DNA of 64,000 nt from Pseudomonadota bacterium (GCA_023411035.1 JAEYPE010000239.1:8887-72886), one strand, 5' to 3'. Positions 26,637-35,085 are shown, counted from the stretch's first letter. Notes: generated from the sequence alone by a model not told the origin. Program-made: numbers and translations.

Positions 26637-26667
26637 CGCGGAGCGCTCGTCCGGTCAGCGCTCCGCG
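26637..26667. terminator. Perfect hairpin between convergent genes
   Basis: 11-bp perfect arms (26637-26647 and 26657-26667) around a 9-nt loop. It overlaps the last codon and stop of the minus-strand gene. No U-tract on either strand, so termination is uncertain. Confidence 0.5.
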
Positions 26668-27677
26668 ACGGTGTGTCTCAGGGCTCCGGTCGGAATCGCG
26701 AACATCGCCAGATAGGTCCGCTGGAGCGGGCTGCGGTTGTCGTCGGAGACGATGTAGACCAGCGTGTCGCCGTCCGGGCCGGGCCGCACCGCCATTCCTT
26801 CGAAATTGTCGGTCAGCAGGGGCGGTTCCAGCCGCGCCAGCTCGACCCCATCCATCGTGGCGCCGCCGCGCAGCGACTCCGCCGGCACATGGGCGATGCG
26901 CGCCGCCCAGCCGCCCAGCAGCGACACCCGCCGTTCCAGCACCAGCACGCCACCGTCCGGCAGGGCCGCCGCCGCCGTGGGGCGGAAACGCGGCGCCGCC
27001 CGGTAGGTCAGCGGCTGCCAATCGCCACGCTTCCTGAGGTCGGCGGAAGCGATCCAGGCGCGGCGTTCCCGTACGCCGTTGTCGTCCCCTTCCTCGATGG
27101 CCAGGATGCGCCCGTCCGGCAGAGCCGCCAGCGCCTCGATCCCGCCGTTCGGCGGGGCGTTCTCCAGTCCCAAGGGCGCCGGAAGCCGCCGGGGCGTTCC
27201 CTCCGGACGGTCCGCGCCTTCATAGCGCAGGATGCGATGGTTGCGCTCGAACGGCACCAGCCAGCCGCCGTCCGGCAGGCGGATCAGGTCCTCCGAATCG
27301 TTGCGCCGCCCGCGTTGGTCCGGGTCCTTGTCGATGACCAGCGGGCGGACGGCGTAGCTCCCCGCGCCGGCAAGACGGCCTTGTGCGTCGTAGGACAGCC
27401 GTCCCGTCACGCTTTTGCCGTTGTCGGCGGCGGCCGCGAAGCGGTCGCCCGAGTCGCTGACCCACAGGCCGGACAGCCCCCCCACCCCGGCCCCATCGGG
27501 CAGATAGAGGGCGCCGCGGAATTGCAGGGCGCCGACCTCCGCCAGAGCCGGGCGGTCCGGGTCCAGCGCAACCGGAACGGAGGGGGCGGACGGTCCGTCG
27601 TTTCCGGCCACCGCGGCGCACCCGCCGGCCACGGCCAACAGGGCGCAGAAGGGAATCACCAGGGTTCTCAAACGCAT
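26655..27677 (-). CDS. Esterase-like activity of phytase (PF13449-type) lipoprotein
   Basis: 340 residues. N-terminal signal peptide with a lipobox-like AGGC near residue 19. The body resembles the 'esterase-like activity of phytase' family, a beta-propeller with motifs such as GGLSGLWVSDSGDRF, NDSEDLIRLPDGGWLV, PPNGGIEALAALPDGRILAIEEG and LTDNFEGMAV. It is probably exported to the periplasm or tethered to a membrane; the substrate is unknown. The start at 27677 begins the hydrophobic signal. Confidence 0.82.
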   Translation of the reverse strand: MRLRTLVIPFCALLAVAGGCAAVAGNDGPSAPSVPVALDPDRPALAEVGALQFRGALYLPDGAGVGGLSGLWVSDSGDRFAAAADNGKSVTGRLSYDAQGRLAGAGSYAVRPLVIDKDPDQRGRRNDSEDLIRLPDGGWLVPFERNHRILRYEGADRPEGTPRRLPAPLGLENAPPNGGIEALAALPDGRILAIEEGDDNGVRERRAWIASADLRKRGDWQPLTYRAAPRFRPTAAAALPDGGVLVLERRVSLLGGWAARIAHVPAESLRGGATMDGVELARLEPPLLTDNFEGMAVRPGPDGDTLVYIVSDDNRSPLQRTYLAMFAIPTGALRHTVAER

Positions 27678-27918
27678 GGCGCCAATCAAGCACGGCGGGG
27701 CGGTCAAGGAAACGCTTTTTCAGGCTTGCCTCTCCCGCCAGCCATCCCGCCCCCTTTGCCCCCCGGTCTCATAAGCCCTGCCCGTCCGCCCGAACGTAAA
27801 CGAACGAAGTGATTATGCGCAGCGGGTTACTTCCTCAGAACCAATTCGGGAGTGGGTTCGAGCGCATAAATTGTTCTGTACCTAAGTAGAACGTGTCCCC
27901 GACGCAGCCGAGAATCGC

Positions 27919-28614
27919 GTGATGCTCAATTCCCTCCGGTTCCAGCCGGTCGCCTTGCCTGCTGATCGCCCCGCCACCGGTTCGGGAGCGCCGGAGGACC
28001 CAATCGCGGAGCGCATCCGGGAGCTTGAGGCCGAACTGCGCGAGCTTCAGCACCGGGCCAAGAACAGCCTCCAGCTCGTCATCAGCCTGCTGAAGCTGCA
28101 GACGGGCCGCATCCGCGATCCGGATGCCCGCGCGGCCTACGAACAGACCCTGGTCCGCATCGAGGCGCTGGCGATCCTTTACCGGCAGCTCCACGAATCG
28201 GGCACCGGCACCCATGTGCCATTGGGCCGCTACATCGAGGCTCTGGCCGACGCGGTGAAGCACGGCACGCCCGGCGGGCTCGCCAACGTGCCGATCGAGG
28301 TCGCCAGCGACCCCATCCAGATCGGCTTGTACGAGGCCATGCCGCTGGGCCTCATCACCGCGGAACTCATCACCAACAGCCTGCACCACGCCTATCCGGA
28401 AAAGGGCTGGATTCGCGTGTCGGTGACGCGGGAGAACAACGGACGCGCCCGCCTGAGCGTCGAGGACAACGGCCGCGCCCTTCCCGCCGGGTTCGACGCC
28501 ACGGCGGAGGACGGGCTGATGCTGGCGGAGGCGCTGGCCGCCCAGTTGGGCGACACGCTGAGCACGGAAAGCGACGCCGCCGGCACGACGGCCAGCGTGT
28601 CCTTCCCGGTCTAG
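27919..28614 (+). CDS. HisKA_2-type histidine kinase without sensor domain
   Basis: 231 residues. A dimerisation/phospho-acceptor motif LQHRAKNSLQLVISLLKLQ places the phospho-His at about 45. The ATPase N box is in ITAELITNSLHHAYP and the G1 region in VEDNGRALP. No transmembrane or PAS domain precedes it, so it is cytoplasmic and probably gets its signal from a partner. HisKA_2/HWE kinases often feed the alphaproteobacterial general stress regulator PhyR; that link is inference here, although an EcfG-type promoter occurs at 33647-33671. The start is GTG 27919 or ATG 27922. Confidence 0.85.
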   Translation: MMLNSLRFQPVALPADRPATGSGAPEDPIAERIRELEAELRELQHRAKNSLQLVISLLKLQTGRIRDPDARAAYEQTLVRIEALAILYRQLHESGTGTHVPLGRYIEALADAVKHGTPGGLANVPIEVASDPIQIGLYEAMPLGLITAELITNSLHHAYPEKGWIRVSVTRENNGRARLSVEDNGRALPAGFDATAEDGLMLAEALAAQLGDTLSTESDAAGTTASVSFPV

Positions 28615-28621
28615 CGGCCGA

Positions 28622-29026
28622 TCAGGCCGGGGCCTTGTGGCACTCGTGCGGGGCCTCATCCGGGCCATGGTCGTGGTGGTTGTGCGGGTACTCGGGCGGA
28701 GCCGCCGCCTTGACGGTGCCGGCGAAGTAATCGCGGATCGCCTGCACCGGGTCGGTCTCCAGCGTGGTCACCGGCTCGATGCCACGGCGCTTCATGTGGT
28801 TGATGAAGCCCTGGCCGGAAGTGCCGGTGATGATCACCTGCACCTCGTCGATGGGGTGAGGACGCCCGTCACCGGCGAGGTGAAGCACCTCGTCCTCGGC
28901 CAGCTCGATCCGCTTCACCTCGACGGGGGTTCCGCCCGCCTCGGCCTCGAAGACCAGGAACCGGCGGGTACGCCCGCCATGGGTGGCGATGCTGCGGTAA
29001 TCCTGGGTGCCGACGGCGAATTTCAT
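28622..29026 (-). CDS. NifX/NafY-like iron-molybdenum cofactor-binding domain protein with His-rich tail
   Basis: 134 residues. The Nitro_FeMo-Co fold is seen in MKFAVGTQDYRSIATHGGRTRRFLVFE and VQVIITGTSGQGFINHMKRRGI, followed by a C-terminal metal-binding tail containing HNHHDHG and HECH. The family carries Fe-S or FeMo-cofactor precursors. No nif genes are in the window, so a nitrogenase role is not shown; general metal or cluster handling is equally possible. GGGAG lies 8 nt upstream of the ATG. The gene ends 7 nt past the stop of the convergent kinase gene and is preceded by a MarR gene on the same strand. Confidence 0.85.
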   Translation of the reverse strand: MKFAVGTQDYRSIATHGGRTRRFLVFEAEAGGTPVEVKRIELAEDEVLHLAGDGRPHPIDEVQVIITGTSGQGFINHMKRRGIEPVTTLETDPVQAIRDYFAGTVKAAAPPEYPHNHHDHGPDEAPHECHKAPA

Positions 29027-29105
29027 CCCACACACTCCCTCGAAGCTCAGCGGCGCCAGGGTGGCATGACATGCCGCAGCGCACACTGAGGGAGGTCAAT
29101 GCGCG

Positions 29106-29630
29106 TTACGGGATCTCCGTTTCATCGGAGCGGATGACATCCGTCCACTTGCGCTCCAGCCGGCGCAGCGTGCGGTAGGTGACCTCGAAGTCCTGACTGT
29201 CGCCGTCGGTGCGGATCAGCCCCTCCGAATGGACCGACGCCATGTGGCGCAGCCGTTCGCACAGCTCCAGCCCCTTGGCCGACAGCTTCAGCCGGGCGGC
29301 GCGCTTGTCCCGCGGCGAGGCGGAGCGGTCCACATAGCCGCTGTCCACCAGCTGCTTCAGATTGTAGGAGGCGTTGGAGCCGAGGTAATAGCCGCGCTCG
29401 ATCAGATCGCGCACGCTGATTTCCCCGTTGGAGATGTTCAGCAGCATCATGACCTGCACCGGGCTGATGTCGTCGATGCCGATGCGGGCCAGTTCGATTC
29501 GCAGAACGTCGAGGAACCGGCGGTGCATCCGTTCGATGATGCGCGCCACCTCATGGTACATCTGGGGGGCGGAAGCCCTATCCTTGCGCGCGGCGTCTTC
29601 GGTCGGCTGGGGCTGGACGAGCGTCGTCAT
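29106..29630 (-). CDS. MarR-family winged-helix transcriptional regulator
   Basis: 174 residues. The winged helix-turn-helix spans about residues 55-125 (SPVQVMMLLNISNGEISVRDLIERGYYLGSNAS for the recognition region, then SPRDKRAARLKLSAKG for the wing). It is similar in layout to the alphaproteobacterial LdtR-like MarR subgroup, recalled from memory only. Its promoter region contains the perfect palindrome TTAATATTAA (29708-29717), a possible autoregulatory site. It may control the NifX-like gene 80 bp downstream. Confidence 0.88.
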   Translation of the reverse strand: MTTLVQPQPTEDAARKDRASAPQMYHEVARIIERMHRRFLDVLRIELARIGIDDISPVQVMMLLNISNGEISVRDLIERGYYLGSNASYNLKQLVDSGYVDRSASPRDKRAARLKLSAKGLELCERLRHMASVHSEGLIRTDGDSQDFEVTYRTLRRLERKWTDVIRSDETEIP

Positions 29631-29791
29631 GGGCCTCGGTTCTGCGTGGGGGGGCGGGAAACTGCGGCCTTACTTACCCGATGCACGGTAGGGACCCAAT
29701 TGTTTAATTAATATTAACTGTGATGGCGCCCCGAAGGCGCACCGGACCTGCCCAACGGTCCAATGCGCCGTCCCGAAAAGACAGGATGCGG

Positions 29792-30598
29792 TCAGATCCA
29801 GCTGTCGTCACCACCGCCGTCATCGCCGCCGTCATCGAACGACGAGTCGTCGGTCTGGTAATCGACGTTCTGGAGGTCGTTGTCGTCGGGCGGGAGGCCC
29901 GAGATACCGCCCTGCTCCGCGGCGTCGCCGTAGTAGTTGTTGATGACCGTCTCGCCCTGGCTGGCCGCCTGCTCCGCCGCGGCCTCGCCGAACGGCCCCG
30001 GCGAGTGGCTGAGCATGGAGGAGATGGCGCTGGCGGCCAGCATGCCGCCGGCCACGCCCGCCGCGGTCTGGGCCGCGCCGCTCAGGAACCCGCCGCCACG
30101 CGGCGCGTAAGCCTGCGGCCCGAATCCGGGCTGTCCATAACCAGGCTGTCCAGGCTGCCCAAATCCGGCTTGCGGCGCCGCACCCCACGGGCCGCGGGCC
30201 GGGCCGGCGGGCGGCGTCACCGGGTTGTAGGCCGGACCCTGGGGAACCTGGGCGGGCCGCTGCTGCTCCGGACGGCTGCCTCCGCCCCACGGGCTGCGCC
30301 CCAGCCCCAGCACGTTCGACAGGAAACTGCCGCCCCCGCCGGAAGGCTGCTGCTGGGTCTGCTGGGCGCGGGACTGCGCCTCCCTCAACTGGCGCTCCAG
30401 TTCCTCGATGCGTTGCTGGGCGGCGGAAAGCGCCTGCTGCTGCACCAGGACCGACTGCGCCATATAGTAGGGGGCGGCGGGCTGGCCCTGGATCGTCTGC
30501 TGGATGAAGCGTTCCGCCTCCGGGTCGCGGGGCTGGGTTTCCACCTCGCGCAGGTGCGTGAACAGATCGGAAAGGAGAGTGCGTTCCTCGGGAGTCAT
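29792..30598 (-). CDS. DUF2076 family protein
   Basis: 268 residues. The N-terminal helical part (MTPEERTLLSDLFTHLREVE to about residue 75) includes a coiled coil (QQRIEELERQLREAQSRAQQ). A Gly/Pro/Gln-rich middle, a short hydrophobic glycine-rich segment (GFLSGAAQTAAGVAGGMLAASAI) and an acidic Asp/Gly-rich tail follow. This matches DUF2076, whose function is unknown. AGGAGA lies upstream of the ATG at 30598. It follows lon on the same strand after 94 bp and may be in the same stress unit. Confidence 0.85.
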   Translation of the reverse strand: MTPEERTLLSDLFTHLREVETQPRDPEAERFIQQTIQGQPAAPYYMAQSVLVQQQALSAAQQRIEELERQLREAQSRAQQTQQQPSGGGGSFLSNVLGLGRSPWGGGSRPEQQRPAQVPQGPAYNPVTPPAGPARGPWGAAPQAGFGQPGQPGYGQPGFGPQAYAPRGGGFLSGAAQTAAGVAGGMLAASAISSMLSHSPGPFGEAAAEQAASQGETVINNYYGDAAEQGGISGLPPDDNDLQNVDYQTDDSSFDDGGDDGGGDDSWI

Positions 30599-30642
30599 GA
30601 TCGTCTCCTGTGCGCGCTCCAAACGGGCGCGCCTTTGATGTG

Positions 30643-30664
30643 GCGCACCGCATCGCCGGTGCGC
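30643..30664. repeat. Hairpin between lon and the DUF2076 gene
   Basis: Perfect 8-bp arms GCGCACCG and CGGTGCGC with a 6-nt loop. No U-tract follows on the minus strand. It may be a processing site or weak terminator after lon. Confidence 0.4.
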
Positions 30665-30692
30665 AATGGTTTCACCAGCCCCGGCACGGACG

Positions 30693-33110
30693 CTACCCCG
30701 CCTTGCGCTCTGCCTCCGCCGTGGCTTCAGACGGCGCCAGAGCGGCGCGTACGGCGTCATCCACCCGCTCCAGCCAGACGAAGTTCAGCCGCTCGCGCAC
30801 GGCGGGCGGGATGTCGTCGAAATCCTTGCGGTTGCGGGCGGGCAGCATGACCGTCTTCAGCCCGGCGCGCTGGGCGGCCACCACCTTTTCCCGGATGCCG
30901 CCCACCGGCAGGACCAGCCCGCGCAGGCTGATCTCCCCGGTCATCGCCGTGTCGGAGCGGATGCAGCGGCCGGACAGAAGCGACACCAGCGCCGTGAAGA
31001 TCGCCACCCCGGCGGACGGCCCGTCCTTCGGAATGGCGCCTGCCGGAACGTGGATGTGGATGTCGAAGCGGTCCAGCCCTTCCGGGTCGAGGCCCAGATC
31101 CTTCACCCGCGACTTGACGAGGCTCAGCGCCGCCTGGGCGCTTTCCTTCATCACCTCGCCCAACTGGCCGGTCAGGATCAGCCGGCCCGAGCCGGGGAAG
31201 CGGCTGGCCTCGATGAACAGGATGTCGCCACCGACCGGCGTCCAGGCGAGGCCGGTCGCCACGCCGGGCACGCTGGTGCGCATCGCCACGTCGTTCTCGA
31301 AGCGGGGCGCCCCGAGGATCGCCGTCAAGGTCTCCGGTTCGACCCGCAGGCTCTCGGCCTGACCTTCGGCGATGCGGACCGCGGCGTAGCGGGCGACCGC
31401 GCCGATCAGCCGTTCCAGATTGCGGTTCCCGGCCTCCCGCGTGTAGTCGCGGATGATCGCCCGCAGCGTTTCGTCCGGAATCGTGAGCTGGTCCGGCCTC
31501 AGTCCGTTGGCGGCACGCTGGCGCGCCAGCAGATAGCGCTTGGCGATTTCCAGCTTCTCGTCCTCGGTGTAGCCGGACAGCTCGATCACCTCCATGCGGT
31601 CGCGCAGCGGGCCGGGGATGGTGTCCAGCACGTTGGCGGTGCCGATGAACATCACCTTCGACAGGTCGAAGGGCACGTCCAGATAATGGTCGCGGAAGGT
31701 GGCGTTCTGCTCCGGGTCCAGCACTTCCAGCAGGGCGGCTGACGGGTCGCCGTGGAAGCCCTGCCCCAGCTTGTCCATCTCGTCGAGCATCAGCACGCAG
31801 TCGCGCGTTCCGGCCTTGCGGATGGCCTGCACGATGGTGCCTGGCAGCGCCCCGACATAGGTGCGGCGATGGCCGCGGATCTCGCTCTCGTCATGGACGC
31901 CGCCCAGCGAGACGCGGGCGAAGGCCCGCCCTGTCGCCCGCGCGATGCTCTGGCCGAGCGAGGTCTTGCCCACCCCCGGCGGTCCGACGAAGCAGAGGAT
32001 GGGGCTGCGCCCTTCCGGGTTCAGCTTGCGCACCGCCAGGAATTCCAGGATACGGCGCTTGACCTTCTCCAGCCCGTAATGGTCCTCGTCCAGGATGCGG
32101 CGCGCCTCGGCGATGTCGATGCGGGATTCCGACCGGCGGTCCCACGGCATCTCGATCAGCCAGTCCAGGTAGGTGCGGACCATCGAATATTCCACCGCCG
32201 CCTCCGGCATGCGCTCCAGCCGGCGCAGTTCCTTCTCGGCGTGCTCCCGTACGTCGGGGGGCATGCCGGCCTTGGCGATGGCATCCTGAAGCTCCCCAAC
32301 CTCGGCCTGACGGCCCTCGTCGGCCTCGCCCAGCTCCTTCTGGATAGCGCGGAGCTGCTCGCGCAGCAGGTATTCCCGTTGCCGCTCGTCCATGGCCTCG
32401 CGGGTGCGCTCGCGGATGTCGCGGGACAGGCGAAGCACCTCGATCCGCCGGGCCAGCAGGGCGCCCACCTTGTCCAGCCGCTCCGGCAGTTCGAAGGTCT
32501 CCAGCACCTCCTGCTTCTCGGCGGGCTTCAGGTCCATGTAGCTGGCGGTCATGTCGGCCAGTTCGCCGGGGCTTTGGATGGCCTGCACGGCGGCCAGAAG
32601 CTCCTGAGGGGCCTGGGGCAGCAGTTGCAGCGCCTCGACCGCCTCGTTGCGCAGGTTCAGGAAGCGGGCCATGACCTCCGCCGTCGCGGTGTCGCTCTCG
32701 TCGATCATCTCCACACGGGCGGCCATGAAGGGATGGCCCGGCAACCACTCGACGATGCGGAAGCGCTGCTGCCCCTGGCACACCAGATGATGCGAGCCGT
32801 CGGGCGTGGTGACGTAGCGCAGGATGCTGGCGGTCGTCCCGACGCGGTGCATGTCGGCGCCGGTCGGCTCCTCCACCGCCTCGTCGCGCTGGAGCAGGAT
32901 GCCGACCGGGCGTTCGGTGCGGGCCGCCTCCTGCGCGGCGGCGACCGAGCGCGCCCGCCCCACCGTCACCGGCAGAACCACCCCCGGAAACTGCACGAGG
33001 TTCCGCACGGGGATGACCGGGATCACGTCCTCCGGCAGCCCGGAGGCGGGCGGCGTCTGGGGATTCGGCGTGGATTCGGCGGTGCGTTCGTCGGTGACGG
33101 GGGTGGTCAT
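30693..33110 (-). CDS. lon: ATP-dependent Lon protease
   Basis: 805 residues from ATG 33110. The N-terminal LonN domain starts at PVIPVRNLVQFPG. The AAA+ Walker A is in GPPGVGKTSLGQSIARATG. The protease domain has the catalytic Ser in KDGPSAGVAI and Lys in PVGGIREKVVAAQRAG. It degrades misfolded and regulatory proteins in the cytoplasm. GAAGGA lies 7 nt before ATG 33110; an alternative ATG at 33125 would overlap the hsp20 stop. Co-transcription with hsp20 suggests a stress-dedicated copy, and the genome may carry another lon near clpX. Confidence 0.95.
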   Translation of the reverse strand: MTTPVTDERTAESTPNPQTPPASGLPEDVIPVIPVRNLVQFPGVVLPVTVGRARSVAAAQEAARTERPVGILLQRDEAVEEPTGADMHRVGTTASILRYVTTPDGSHHLVCQGQQRFRIVEWLPGHPFMAARVEMIDESDTATAEVMARFLNLRNEAVEALQLLPQAPQELLAAVQAIQSPGELADMTASYMDLKPAEKQEVLETFELPERLDKVGALLARRIEVLRLSRDIRERTREAMDERQREYLLREQLRAIQKELGEADEGRQAEVGELQDAIAKAGMPPDVREHAEKELRRLERMPEAAVEYSMVRTYLDWLIEMPWDRRSESRIDIAEARRILDEDHYGLEKVKRRILEFLAVRKLNPEGRSPILCFVGPPGVGKTSLGQSIARATGRAFARVSLGGVHDESEIRGHRRTYVGALPGTIVQAIRKAGTRDCVLMLDEMDKLGQGFHGDPSAALLEVLDPEQNATFRDHYLDVPFDLSKVMFIGTANVLDTIPGPLRDRMEVIELSGYTEDEKLEIAKRYLLARQRAANGLRPDQLTIPDETLRAIIRDYTREAGNRNLERLIGAVARYAAVRIAEGQAESLRVEPETLTAILGAPRFENDVAMRTSVPGVATGLAWTPVGGDILFIEASRFPGSGRLILTGQLGEVMKESAQAALSLVKSRVKDLGLDPEGLDRFDIHIHVPAGAIPKDGPSAGVAIFTALVSLLSGRCIRSDTAMTGEISLRGLVLPVGGIREKVVAAQRAGLKTVMLPARNRKDFDDIPPAVRERLNFVWLERVDDAVRAALAPSEATAEAERKAG

Positions 33111-33121
33111 GCGGGTGTCCT

Positions 33122-33529
33122 TCATCCCATTTTGTCGAGCGCCAGCACGAGGCAGCCCGCGGACAGCTCGCGCCGTCCCATGCGGAAGGCCCCGGCGGGC
33201 AGTTCGATCCGCCGCTCGAAACGGCCATGGGGAATCTCAAGCCGGTGGATGACGCCGTCGCAGCCCAGCGGCAGCGTCCGCTCTCCCGCGACCACCAGAA
33301 CCCCGTCCTCTATGGCGATTTGGAGCTGGTCGGGGCCGACGCCGGGAAGGGCCACGACGATGGTCACGGCCTCATCCGTCTCGTAGACGTCGATCGGCGG
33401 GGTCCAGCAGGCGCGGCGGGGGCCGGGCGGAGCCGGGCGGAAGAACTGGCGGTGCAGCCGCTCGGCGCGGTCCAGCAGTTCGACGGCTTCCGACCACATG
33501 AAGGTTGCGGGATCGCGGCGGGGCGGCAT
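33122..33529 (-). CDS. Small heat-shock protein, Hsp20/alpha-crystallin family
   Basis: 135 residues. The alpha-crystallin domain spans about 45-130: PIDVYETDEAVTIVVALPGV, LVVAGERTLP, IPHGRFERRIELP. It is an ATP-independent holdase. AAGGAG lies upstream of the ATG. It is the first gene of hsp20-lon; the lon start lies 11 nt past its stop. An EcfG-type promoter lies about 120 bp upstream. Confidence 0.92.
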   Translation of the reverse strand: MPPRRDPATFMWSEAVELLDRAERLHRQFFRPAPPGPRRACWTPPIDVYETDEAVTIVVALPGVGPDQLQIAIEDGVLVVAGERTLPLGCDGVIHRLEIPHGRFERRIELPAGAFRMGRRELSAGCLVLALDKMG

Positions 33530-33646
33530 GGCGTCTCCTTGGAGCGGGCGGGCGTAATGGCAAACAGATGCCGGTGCCGGAGTCCGCGGTGACGCGGACT
33601 CGGCCTGCCCAGCCGCAAGTGCCGGGGCTCATTCGTCGTTTTAGGA

Positions 33647-33671
33647 AACGGTGGGGAGTCGCAAGCGTTCC
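33647..33671 (-). promoter_or_regulatory. EcfG-type general stress promoter of hsp20-lon
   Basis: On the minus strand GGAAC (33671-33667), a 16-bp spacer, then CGTT (33650-33647). This is an exact match to the alphaproteobacterial EcfG/RpoE2 consensus GGAAC-N16/17-CGTT. Transcription would start near 33640, giving a ~110-nt leader before hsp20. A CTTG-N16-CCTAAA sequence overlapping it could also be read by RpoH, but less well. Confidence 0.7.
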
Positions 33672-33710
33672 GCCGACCTTGCGGACATCAGACGGAAGGA
33701 CGGCGCAATG

Positions 33711-33750
33711 GCTTTTCCCCGTGCGGCTTTTCCCCGTGCGGCTTTTCACG
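33711..33750. repeat. 15-bp tandem repeat, 2.7 copies
   Basis: Unit GCTTTTCCCCGTGCG at 33711-33725 and 33726-33740, partial third copy to 33750. It sits just past the 3' end of the small membrane-protein gene. Confidence 0.8.
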
Positions 33751-33761
33751 GCCGCTGCTTG

Positions 33762-34013
33762 TCAGAGCCGCTCCGACCCGTCCGGCGGATCGGGGCGACC
33801 GGCCTCCTCGTCATGGCCGCTGCGGTTGCTGAGGAAGACCAGCGCCATCAGCCCGATGGCGACGGCGCTGGTCAGCACGGCCCCGCCGACCAGGGCGAGC
33901 AGGCCCGGCAGGCTGAGGCCGAACAGGTCGAAACCCGTTGCCGCCCAGGCCGCGAACAGCGCCGCCAGGACCAGGACGGGACAGGCGATCAGGAAGACGC
34001 GGAGCCAGGACAT
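33762..34013 (-). CDS. Small two-helix membrane protein
   Basis: 83 residues. Two hydrophobic helices (about residues 5-24 and 36-61) are followed by a charged, acidic cytoplasmic-type tail (NRSGHDEEAGRPDPPDG). GGAGAG lies 5-6 nt upstream of the ATG. I do not recognise the family. It lies downstream of uspA on the same strand, after a hairpin at 34027-34080. Confidence 0.7.
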   Translation of the reverse strand: MSWLRVFLIACPVLVLAALFAAWAATGFDLFGLSLPGLLALVGGAVLTSAVAIGLMALVFLSNRSGHDEEAGRPDPPDGSERL

Positions 34014-34026
34014 GCGCGCTCTCCAG

Positions 34027-34080
34027 GCGGTGCCGGGACAACCTCTACATGGCTGTCTCTACATGGCTGCCCGGCACCGC
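34027..34080. repeat. 11-bp inverted repeat enclosing a 14-bp tandem duplication
   Basis: Arms 34027-34037 and 34070-34080 are perfectly complementary. The loop contains two copies of CTCTACATGGCTG(T/C) (34043-34056 and 34057-34070). On the minus strand the structure ends just before the Shine-Dalgarno of the small membrane-protein gene. Confidence 0.7.
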
Positions 34081-34117
34081 GGGGGAAAGCCCGCCGCCCT
34101 TCTCCCCGGTGGGGCCG

Positions 34118-34942
34118 TCAGTGGGACAGCAGCAGCGGTACGGGGCAGGTGCGCAGCACGTGGCGCGTCCCGCCGCCCCGGTGCAGGAAGGGGAAACCGT
34201 AATGGCCGTGCGCCCCCATCACCAGCAGGTCGGCCCCGGAGTCGATGCTGCGGGCCAGAAGCGCGTCCATGGCGCCGATGTCCGTCACGGTGAAGTGCGT
34301 CTGCTCCGCCTTCACGCCGTGGAGCGCCAGATGGTCGAGCAGACCGATGCGCTGCGGCTCGGAGCCGGCGGGCGGAGCGGCCTGGGTCAGCACGGTGATG
34401 ACGGTCACCTCGCCGGCGGCCTGGAGGAAGGGCATGGCGTCGGCCAGGGCGCGGGCGGCCTCCCGCTCGGCGTTCCAGGCGACGGCGACGCGCTTGCCGA
34501 TCACCGGGAACGTGCCGGCATAGGGCAGCACGAGCACCGGGCGGCCCGAATTCAGCACCACCTGCTCGTTCAGCTCCTCCGGCGCCACGCCGTCCCCGGC
34601 GCTGCGGTCGTACTGGCCCAGCACCGTCAGGTCGGCGAATCGCGACCAGATGATGGTTTCGCGGATGACGTGGTTGTGCTCGCCGTGGGTCAGCCCGTGC
34701 CATTGGCCTTGCAGGCCCGACGACTGGAGCTTGTCGCGGAACATCGCCTCGCTGCGGGCGGCGGCCTGCTCCAGATGGTCGCTGGGGCGGCGGGCGATGA
34801 CGCTGGAGGCGTTGCGGTCCGGCTGGGCGAACAGGCCGCGCAGGAAGGCGCCGCTGTCCTTGGCCAGCGCGATGGCCGCGTCCAGCCGCGTTTCGACATG
34901 CGGGCTGGAATCGAGATGCACGAGGATGTGCTTGTAGGTCAT
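34118..34942 (-). CDS. Universal stress protein, two tandem UspA domains
   Basis: 274 residues, about twice a single UspA. Domain 1 starts YKHILVHLDSSPHVETRL. Domain 2 starts RVAVAWNAEREAARAL and ends with the ATP-binding type motif MGAHGHYGFPFLHRGGGTRHVL. Domain 1 lacks a clear GxxG-9-G(S/T) motif, so only domain 2 probably binds nucleotide. A GGGGGGAA Shine-Dalgarno is present. It is located near hsp20-lon, consistent with a stress cluster. Confidence 0.92.
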   Translation of the reverse strand: MTYKHILVHLDSSPHVETRLDAAIALAKDSGAFLRGLFAQPDRNASSVIARRPSDHLEQAAARSEAMFRDKLQSSGLQGQWHGLTHGEHNHVIRETIIWSRFADLTVLGQYDRSAGDGVAPEELNEQVVLNSGRPVLVLPYAGTFPVIGKRVAVAWNAEREAARALADAMPFLQAAGEVTVITVLTQAAPPAGSEPQRIGLLDHLALHGVKAEQTHFTVTDIGAMDALLARSIDSGADLLVMGAHGHYGFPFLHRGGGTRHVLRTCPVPLLLSH

Positions 34943-35037
34943 GAAGTTCCCCCCATTGTTCTTGTTCGGACGGGCGTGCCGGATGGGCTCCGCACCGGCG
35001 CCGATTGTTCATCGGGCGGCGCCGCAACGCCAGCAGG

Positions 35038-35062
35038 AAAAAACCGGTCGGGTGGGCCGGTC
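35038..35062 (-). terminator. Intrinsic terminator of the autotransporter gene
   Basis: On the minus strand ACCGG (35061-35057) pairs with CCGGT (35047-35043), and six T residues follow (35043-35038). It lies 24 nt past the stop at 35086. Confidence 0.65.
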
Positions 35063-35085
35063 TGGTGGATGGTGCGGGAACTCCG

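Noticed and set aside
27873..27892. Inverted repeat GTTCT-N10-AGAAC upstream of the HisKA_2 kinase gene
   Set aside because: Arms are only 5 bp with no extension and no known matching regulator; likely chance.
33638..33665. RpoH promoter CTTG-N16-CCTAAA upstream of hsp20
   Set aside because: Weak match in the -10; the overlapping exact EcfG motif explains the region better. Dual control is not excluded.
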